Of a stretch of 64,000 bases of DNA, positions 60,381 through 64,000 are shown piece after piece. A program made the translations under genes and the position numbers. Positions within the stretch are counted from its first letter, which is position 1; every line of letters starts with the position of its first letter. The notes under the pieces were generated by a model, which was not told the DNA's origin, searched no databases, and worked only from the letters and a program-made list of their open reading frames with translations. Source of the DNA: Phycisphaeraceae bacterium (lineage in GTDB: Bacteria; Planctomycetota; Phycisphaerae; Phycisphaerales; UBA1924); assembly GCA_007693965.1 (NCBI GenBank), contig RECQ01000052.1:51967-115966 (forward strand), written 5' to 3'.

Positions 60381-61154
60381 ATGTCACACGCGGCGACAAC
60401 CGGCGAAGAGTCCGTATGCGGAGAAACGCTGGTCAGCGTGGTGATCCCCACGTTCCGCGAGGCACTCAACCTGCCGGACCTGATTCCCGCGGTCTCCAGC
60501 GCCCTGAGCGGAGCGGGTCTGCCCTTCGAGATCATCGTCGTCGACGACGACTCGCAGGACGGCAGCGAAGAGATCGTCCGAGAACTGGCGGCCGAGCACC
60601 ATGCCCGCATCCTGGTGCGGAAGGATGAGCGGGGGCTGTCGAGCGCGGTGATCCACGGCTTTCGCAACGCGAATGGTCGCGTGCTCGTCTGCATGGACGC
60701 CGACCTGTCGCATCCGCCCGACCGGCTTCCGGAGATGGCACGCGCGATCCTTGATGGAAGCGCCGATTTCGTCATCGGCAGCCGCTACGTCCCCGGCGGG
60801 AGCACGGATGCGGAGTGGGGGATTCTGCGCAAGCTCAACTCGCGCATCGCCACACTGCTGGCCAGTCCGCTGACGCCGGTGAAGGACCCGATGTCGGGCT
60901 ATTTCTGCCTGCCGCGCGAGCGGTTCGAGTCGGCGCCGGCGTTGAACCCGCTGGGATACAAGATCGGGCTCGAGTTGCTGATCAAGACGGGCGCAAAGCG
61001 CGTGGCCGAGATTCCGATCGAGTTCCGCGATCGCTCCCGCGGCGAGAGCAAGCTCACGCTGCGCACGCAGATCGAATATCTGCGTCACGTGGCGCGATTG
61101 ATGCGATTCCGCTCCCGGCGCGGCGGATCGCCCTCCGTGCGCACGGCGGCGTGA
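60381..61154 (+). CDS. DPM1-like polyprenol-phosphate glycosyltransferase
   Basis: A 257-residue GT2-family enzyme. The donor site has VVIPTFREALNLPDLI, VVDDDSQDGSEEIV, and CMDADLSHPPDRLPEM with the DAD metal motif. The later segment GSRYVPGGST and GESKL are as in dolichol/polyprenol-phosphate mannose synthase. No C-terminal membrane domain is present, so it is the soluble DPM1 form. GGAG precedes the ATG at 60381. Divergent from the GT-C-like protein, with which it probably forms a surface glycosylation path. Confidence 0.86.
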   Translation: MSHAATTGEESVCGETLVSVVIPTFREALNLPDLIPAVSSALSGAGLPFEIIVVDDDSQDGSEEIVRELAAEHHARILVRKDERGLSSAVIHGFRNANGRVLVCMDADLSHPPDRLPEMARAILDGSADFVIGSRYVPGGSTDAEWGILRKLNSRIATLLASPLTPVKDPMSGYFCLPRERFESAPALNPLGYKIGLELLIKTGAKRVAEIPIEFRDRSRGESKLTLRTQIEYLRHVARLMRFRSRRGGSPSVRTAA

Positions 61155-61169
61155 ACGCTCGATCGCCGG

Positions 61170-61175
61170 TACGAT
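61170..61175 (+). promoter_or_regulatory. -10 element, leaderless phosphatase gene
   Basis: TACGAT, 6 nt (GCGCCC), then ATG. Located just after the glycosyltransferase stop. Confidence 0.5.
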
Positions 61176-61181
61176 GCGCCC

Positions 61182-61973
61182 ATGGCTGAATCATTCGAAC
61201 TGGAGCGCGCCCTTGATGTCGCCCGCCGGGCCGTTGACGCCGCATCTGAGGCGTGCCTGCGCTGGTTCGAGCGCGATGCGGGCGTGAAGTGGAAACAGGA
61301 CGGCACGCCGGTGACGAACGCCGACCGCGATGCGGAGGACGCCATCGTGCGCATCATCCGCGATGTCTTCCCGGATCACGCGATTCTCGCCGAGGAGTCG
61401 GGCGCGATGGAAGGCGACGCCGAGACGCGCTGGATCATCGACCCGCTCGACGGCACCCACCGCTTCGCCCGCGGCATGCCCTTCTGGGGGCCGTTGATCG
61501 CGCTGGAGCACAAGGGCGAGGTGGTCGTCGGCGCCATGGCGCTGCCGACGCAGGAGCAGAGCTTCTGGGCGGCCCGCGGCATGGGCTGCTGGCGCGACGG
61601 CGTGCGCGTGAACGTCTCCGATGAGACGGACTGGCGACGCTCCAACCTGAGTCTCGGCGCCATCGGGCGGATTCTCGAAACACCGGCCCGCGATGGCGTG
61701 CTGAAGCTGATCGAAACAAGCACCTACACCATCAGCGGCGGCGACCTGGCTGGGGCGGCGCTGGTGCTCACTGGTCAGGCGGAGGCGTGGATCGAGAGCG
61801 GCGTGAAGATCTGGGACATCGCGCCCTTCAAGGTGATGGTGGAGGAAGCGGGGGGGATGTTCACGGATTTTGAGGGAGGGGGGCGGATCGACACAGGGCG
61901 CGCGGTGGCGAGCAATGGGACGCTGCACAGGCATGTGCTTGAGGCCATCATGTCGGGCGGGATCGCTCGCTGA
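61182..61973 (+). CDS. Inositol-monophosphatase-family phosphatase (HisN-like)
   Basis: A 263-residue Mg-dependent phosphatase. Motifs: DGTPVTNADRDAE, ILAEESG, and the metal site WIIDPLDGTHRFARG, then KIWDIAPFKVMVEEAGG. The DGTHRF and FWGPLIAL forms resemble the histidinol-phosphatase (HisN) branch, but inositol- or other sugar-phosphate activity is possible. The start is a leaderless ATG. A GC hairpin (CCGAGGC...GCCTCGG, 61987-62012) follows the gene. Confidence 0.85.
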   Translation: MAESFELERALDVARRAVDAASEACLRWFERDAGVKWKQDGTPVTNADRDAEDAIVRIIRDVFPDHAILAEESGAMEGDAETRWIIDPLDGTHRFARGMPFWGPLIALEHKGEVVVGAMALPTQEQSFWAARGMGCWRDGVRVNVSDETDWRRSNLSLGAIGRILETPARDGVLKLIETSTYTISGGDLAGAALVLTGQAEAWIESGVKIWDIAPFKVMVEEAGGMFTDFEGGGRIDTGRAVASNGTLHRHVLEAIMSGGIAR

Positions 61974-61986
61974 GACGGACGCACAA

Positions 61987-62012
61987 CCCGAGGCTTCGAA
62001 GACTCAGCCTCG
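61987..62012 (+). terminator. Hairpin after the phosphatase gene
   Basis: CCGAGGC and GCCTCGG, 7-bp stem, 12-nt loop; no T-run. Confidence 0.45.
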
Positions 62013-62089
62013 GCGTCTTGTGATCGATACGATCGATGAAGTAGGTGTCTGTCCACATTCGCAATCGAGCATACGGCGTCGATACGATT

Positions 62090-62121
62090 CCCCATTCCCC
62101 ATTGCCCAATCCCCATTGCCC
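62090..62121. repeat. CCCCATT repeat (single arm of family C)
   Basis: Tandem copies of CCCCATTCCCCATTGCCC and CCAATCCCCATTGCCC, next to the serA stop. It is the same family as the repeat in hemW, but only one arm is present. Confidence 0.65.
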
Positions 62122-62127
62122 TCTTGC

Positions 62128-63363
62128 TCACCACAGTGTGCGCACACGGATCGTCTCATCGACGCTGCGGAGCTGGTCGACGAGTTCATCGCCGTGGGTG
62201 GGGTCGATGTCGAGGATGACGTAGCTGTGGCGCGGGTCGGTCTGGAGGTATTCGGCGACGATGTTGACGCCGAGATCGGCGATGATCTTGTGCATCTTGC
62301 TCAGCACGCCGGGGACGTTGCGGTGGAAGTGCAGAATGCGGTGCTTGTCGGGGTGCAGAACGGGCAGCTCGACCTCGGGCACGTTGACGGCCGTCGTCGT
62401 CGAGCCGTTGTTCATGAACTTGATGAGCTTGCTCGTCACTTCCTCGGCGATGTTGCGCTGCGCCTGCAGCGTGCTGCCGGCGATGTGGGGGGTGAGGATG
62501 ACATTGTTCAGGCCTCGGAGCGGGCTCTCGAAGGGCTCTTCCTCGGAGCCGGGCTCCTGGGGGAAGACATCGACGGCGGCGCCGGCGATGCGTCCGGAGC
62601 GGATCATGCGGGCGAGGGCCTCCTGATCCACCACGTCGCCGCGGGCGTTGTTGATGAGGAAGGCGCCCTGCTTCATGAGAGACAGTTCACGGGGGCCGAT
62701 CAGGCCGCGGGTCGCGCCCGACTGCGGCACGTGGATGCTCACGACATCGCTCTTTTCCAGCAATGAGTCGAGCGAGCGCACCGCGGTGGCGTTGCCCAGC
62801 GGCAGGCACTCGGCGACATCGTTGTAGAGCACGCGCATGCCGATGGCCTCGGCCAGCACCGAGACCTGCGATCCGATGCGACCGTAGCCGATGATTCCGA
62901 GCGTGCGCCCGCGGACCTCGTTGCATCCTTCAGCGGTTTTTCGCCACAAGCCGCGGCGCATCTCGGAGGAGCGGTCGGCGAGGCGCCGGTGCAGGGCGAT
63001 GATCTCGCCGATGGTCAGCTCCGCGACGCTGCGTGTGTTGGAGAAGGGCGCGTTGAAGACGGCCACGCCGCGCTCCGCGGCGGCCTGCTGGTCCACCTGG
63101 TCGACGCCGATGCAGAAGCACCCCACGGCCCACAACCGCTCCGCCTTCTCGAAATAGCGGGCAGGCAGCTTGCTGCGCGAGCGGATGCCGAGCAAGTGGG
63201 CGTCGCCGGCGGCCTCGATCAGTGCGTCGCCCTGGAGGCTCTCGCTGACGGTTCGCACGGTGTACCCGGCGCCCTCGAAGAGCTCCCGGGCTCGCGGATG
63301 GACGTTCTCGAGCAGAACGACGGTGATCTTGTGCAGGGGGTAGGAGGTGGCCACGTGTTCCAT
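62128..63363 (-). CDS. serA: D-3-phosphoglycerate dehydrogenase
   Basis: First step of serine synthesis. At 411 residues it has the E. coli SerA layout: substrate domain (AVGCFCIGVDQVDQ, NAPFSNTRSVAELTIGE), Rossmann nucleotide loop (GIIGYGRIGSQVSVLAEAI), the HIAGST catalytic His region, and a C-terminal ACT domain (NVPGVLSKMHKIIADLGVNI) for serine feedback. The start is taken at ATG 63363, the first Met with homology; the frame is open further upstream. A leaderless -10 is not seen. Confidence 0.93.
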   Translation of the reverse strand: MEHVATSYPLHKITVVLLENVHPRARELFEGAGYTVRTVSESLQGDALIEAAGDAHLLGIRSRSKLPARYFEKAERLWAVGCFCIGVDQVDQQAAAERGVAVFNAPFSNTRSVAELTIGEIIALHRRLADRSSEMRRGLWRKTAEGCNEVRGRTLGIIGYGRIGSQVSVLAEAIGMRVLYNDVAECLPLGNATAVRSLDSLLEKSDVVSIHVPQSGATRGLIGPRELSLMKQGAFLINNARGDVVDQEALARMIRSGRIAGAAVDVFPQEPGSEEEPFESPLRGLNNVILTPHIAGSTLQAQRNIAEEVTSKLIKFMNNGSTTTAVNVPEVELPVLHPDKHRILHFHRNVPGVLSKMHKIIADLGVNIVAEYLQTDPRHSYVILDIDPTHGDELVDQLRSVDETIRVRTLW

Positions 63364-63462
63364 CGCTGGGGGGCGGGCGTCGTCGGCGTCTCGCTGCCGA
63401 AACGGGTCCTCACCCGGACAGGCCGGGCGCCGACCTCGACCCGGAATCGGGCGGGGTGAAAG

Positions 63463-63482
63463 TGGGCGCAACAGGACTCGAA
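63463..63482 (-). repeat. tRNA 3'-end fragment, candidate attachment site
   Basis: Minus strand TTCGAGTCCTGTTGCGCCCA: a T-loop, the 3' T-stem half, acceptor arm and discriminator of a tRNA. The 5' T-stem half and the rest of the tRNA are absent. Such remnants mark att sites of elements integrated in tRNA genes. Confidence 0.5.
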
Positions 63483-63662
63483 CAACATCAGGAATCCCCG
63501 GGGAAAACGCAAATCACCCGGTCGCTGCACGGGAAAAAGTCGGGATCAGGCCCCGATGATACCCGGGCGGTGGCATCGTCACACACGCAGACCCCACCGA
63601 CAACCGACACCGACAGCCCCCACGGGGCCGTCAGTGGGGGTTGTGTCGGTGAGGACATCCGC

Positions 63663-63731
63663 ATGGTGATGTCGCTCCCCCTCACCGACGCCGAGAAAGC
63701 CGAGGCGGTCCGGCGACTCTTGGGGGGATAG
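63663..63731 (+). CDS. Very small ORF (22 aa)
   Basis: MVMSLPLTDAEKAEAVRRLL, then GG and TAG. GAGG stands 8 nt upstream, after a hairpin. The charged helix (LTDAEKAEAVRRLL) looks protein-like but the length gives no proof. Confidence 0.22.
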   Translation: MVMSLPLTDAEKAEAVRRLLGG

Positions 63732-63900
63732 CGCACAGAAACGGGGTGGGTGGAACGGAAATAGAAAGCCCCGCTGGCGGGCTGCAATCGAGGCTTTCCG
63801 CATCCACGGCCAGCCGGATTCGGGGCTTTCCGCAGCCATGCGGGTCCTCCCGGGCCGATCCTCTCCCCCTCTACCCGCGTGGTGGGGCTCCAAGCACAAC

Positions 63901-64000
63901 TCACTTTGTTTTGAATGATTCCAAGCTGAGAAGGGCGCCGCAGGTGCCCGATGGCGACGGGGAGAACGGCGTGTCCGGCGTGGTGGCCCCGGAGGCCGCC
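63901..64000 (-). CDS. C-terminal end of an unidentified protein (cut by window end)
   Basis: The last 32 codons before a TGA, ending CGALLSLESFKTK. Upstream part lies outside the window. The codon pattern is that of a coding tail. The tRNA fragment 420 bp away makes an integrase conceivable, but nothing here shows it. Confidence 0.3.
   Translation of the reverse strand, partial: AASGATTPDTPFSPSPSGTCGALLSLESFKTK

Larger units (their letters stand above)
63364..63900. other. Unassigned region next to serA, possible island boundary
   Basis: No convincing gene of more than 25 residues. It contains a 20-nt tRNA 3'-end fragment (63463-63482, minus), a 16-18-bp imperfect hairpin (63608-63651), a 22-codon ORF, and a pair of direct repeats, GAGGCTTTCCGCATCCA (63790-63806) and GGGGCTTTCCGCAGCCA (63822-63838), with a GAAAGCCCCG inverted partner at 63764. 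These are the sorts of feature found at integration or replication sites. Confidence 0.45.

Noticed and set aside
63488..63904. Minus-strand frame of 138 codons near the right end
   Set aside because: Covers the hairpin and direct repeats, has no homology signal or ribosome-binding site, and odd Pro/Ser/Arg composition.
1..64000. CRISPR array or complete insertion sequence
   Set aside because: No regular spaced repeats and no transposase gene were found; only palindromic elements without genes.

Overview
The window is high-GC DNA (roughly two thirds G+C by eye) from a diderm bacterium, most likely a planctomycete of the Phycisphaerae group. The evidence is a PEP-CTERM-type protein with a PAPGALAL...RRRRR tail, zinc-ribbon, FHA and DUF58 proteins of planctomycete style, LPS and outer-membrane genes (gmhA, lpxI, LptE-like, BamD-like, secretin), and a FtsH/SppA/secretin complement. 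It is essentially chromosomal core with about 55 protein genes, three tRNAs, several palindromic repeat elements and one possible island edge at the right end. No rRNA, CRISPR array or complete insertion sequence was seen.

Layout. 1-8 kb: ppk1 (cut by the window start), a PTPS-III-like pterin enzyme, glmM, ftsH, and an envelope cluster (gmhA, BamD-like, LptE-like). 8-12.5 kb: tRNA-Lys and a SNF2 helicase/SWIM zinc-finger pair. 12.7-17.8 kb: tRNA-Gln, then glmU-like, prs, rplY, pth, rpsF, ssb and rplI ending at a strong terminator; rpsR is missing from its usual place. 17.8-22.7 kb: a leftward cluster of an intact PilT ATPase, a PilB/GspE-like protein whose nucleotide-binding motifs are all degenerate, and a large CvpA-like membrane protein. 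23-31 kb: a SprA-like metalloprotease, a histidine kinase with a sigma-54 response regulator, a TauE exporter, a PfkB sugar kinase, a 3D-domain protein, a coiled-coil exported protein and a DUF58 protein. 31-41 kb: a TPR-YggX fusion, pyrD, a small zincin, sppA, a PD-(D/E)XK-like protein, an enlarged Na+:alanine symporter, and an anti-sigma/STAS pair. 41-56 kb: a secretin, carA, priA, ilvA, lpxI, a TlyA-like methyltransferase, a PEP-CTERM protein, an HTH protein, purA and a zinc-ribbon protein. 56-64 kb: FHA, hemW, a symporter remnant, tRNA-Val, a GT-C-like membrane protein with a DPM1-like glycosyltransferase, an inositol-monophosphatase-family enzyme, serA, and a tRNA 3' fragment next to unassigned DNA.

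Pathways. GlmM and the GlmU-like enzyme make UDP-GlcNAc for peptidoglycan and lipid A. GmhA, LpxI, LptE-like and BamD-like proteins serve LPS and outer-membrane assembly. CarA, PyrD, Prs and PurA belong to nucleotide synthesis. SerA and IlvA belong to amino-acid synthesis. RplY, Pth, S6, SSB and L9 form a translation/replication block.

Two window-wide patterns stand out. First, many genes have a TANNNT hexamer exactly 6 nt (sometimes 7 or 8) before the start codon and no Shine-Dalgarno sequence, which suggests leaderless transcription; this was used to choose several starts. Second, imperfect palindromic repeats of several families sit between or beside genes, and one has inserted in frame inside hemW. 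The most unusual single gene is the PilB/GspE-like predicted pseudo-ATPase next to pilT.
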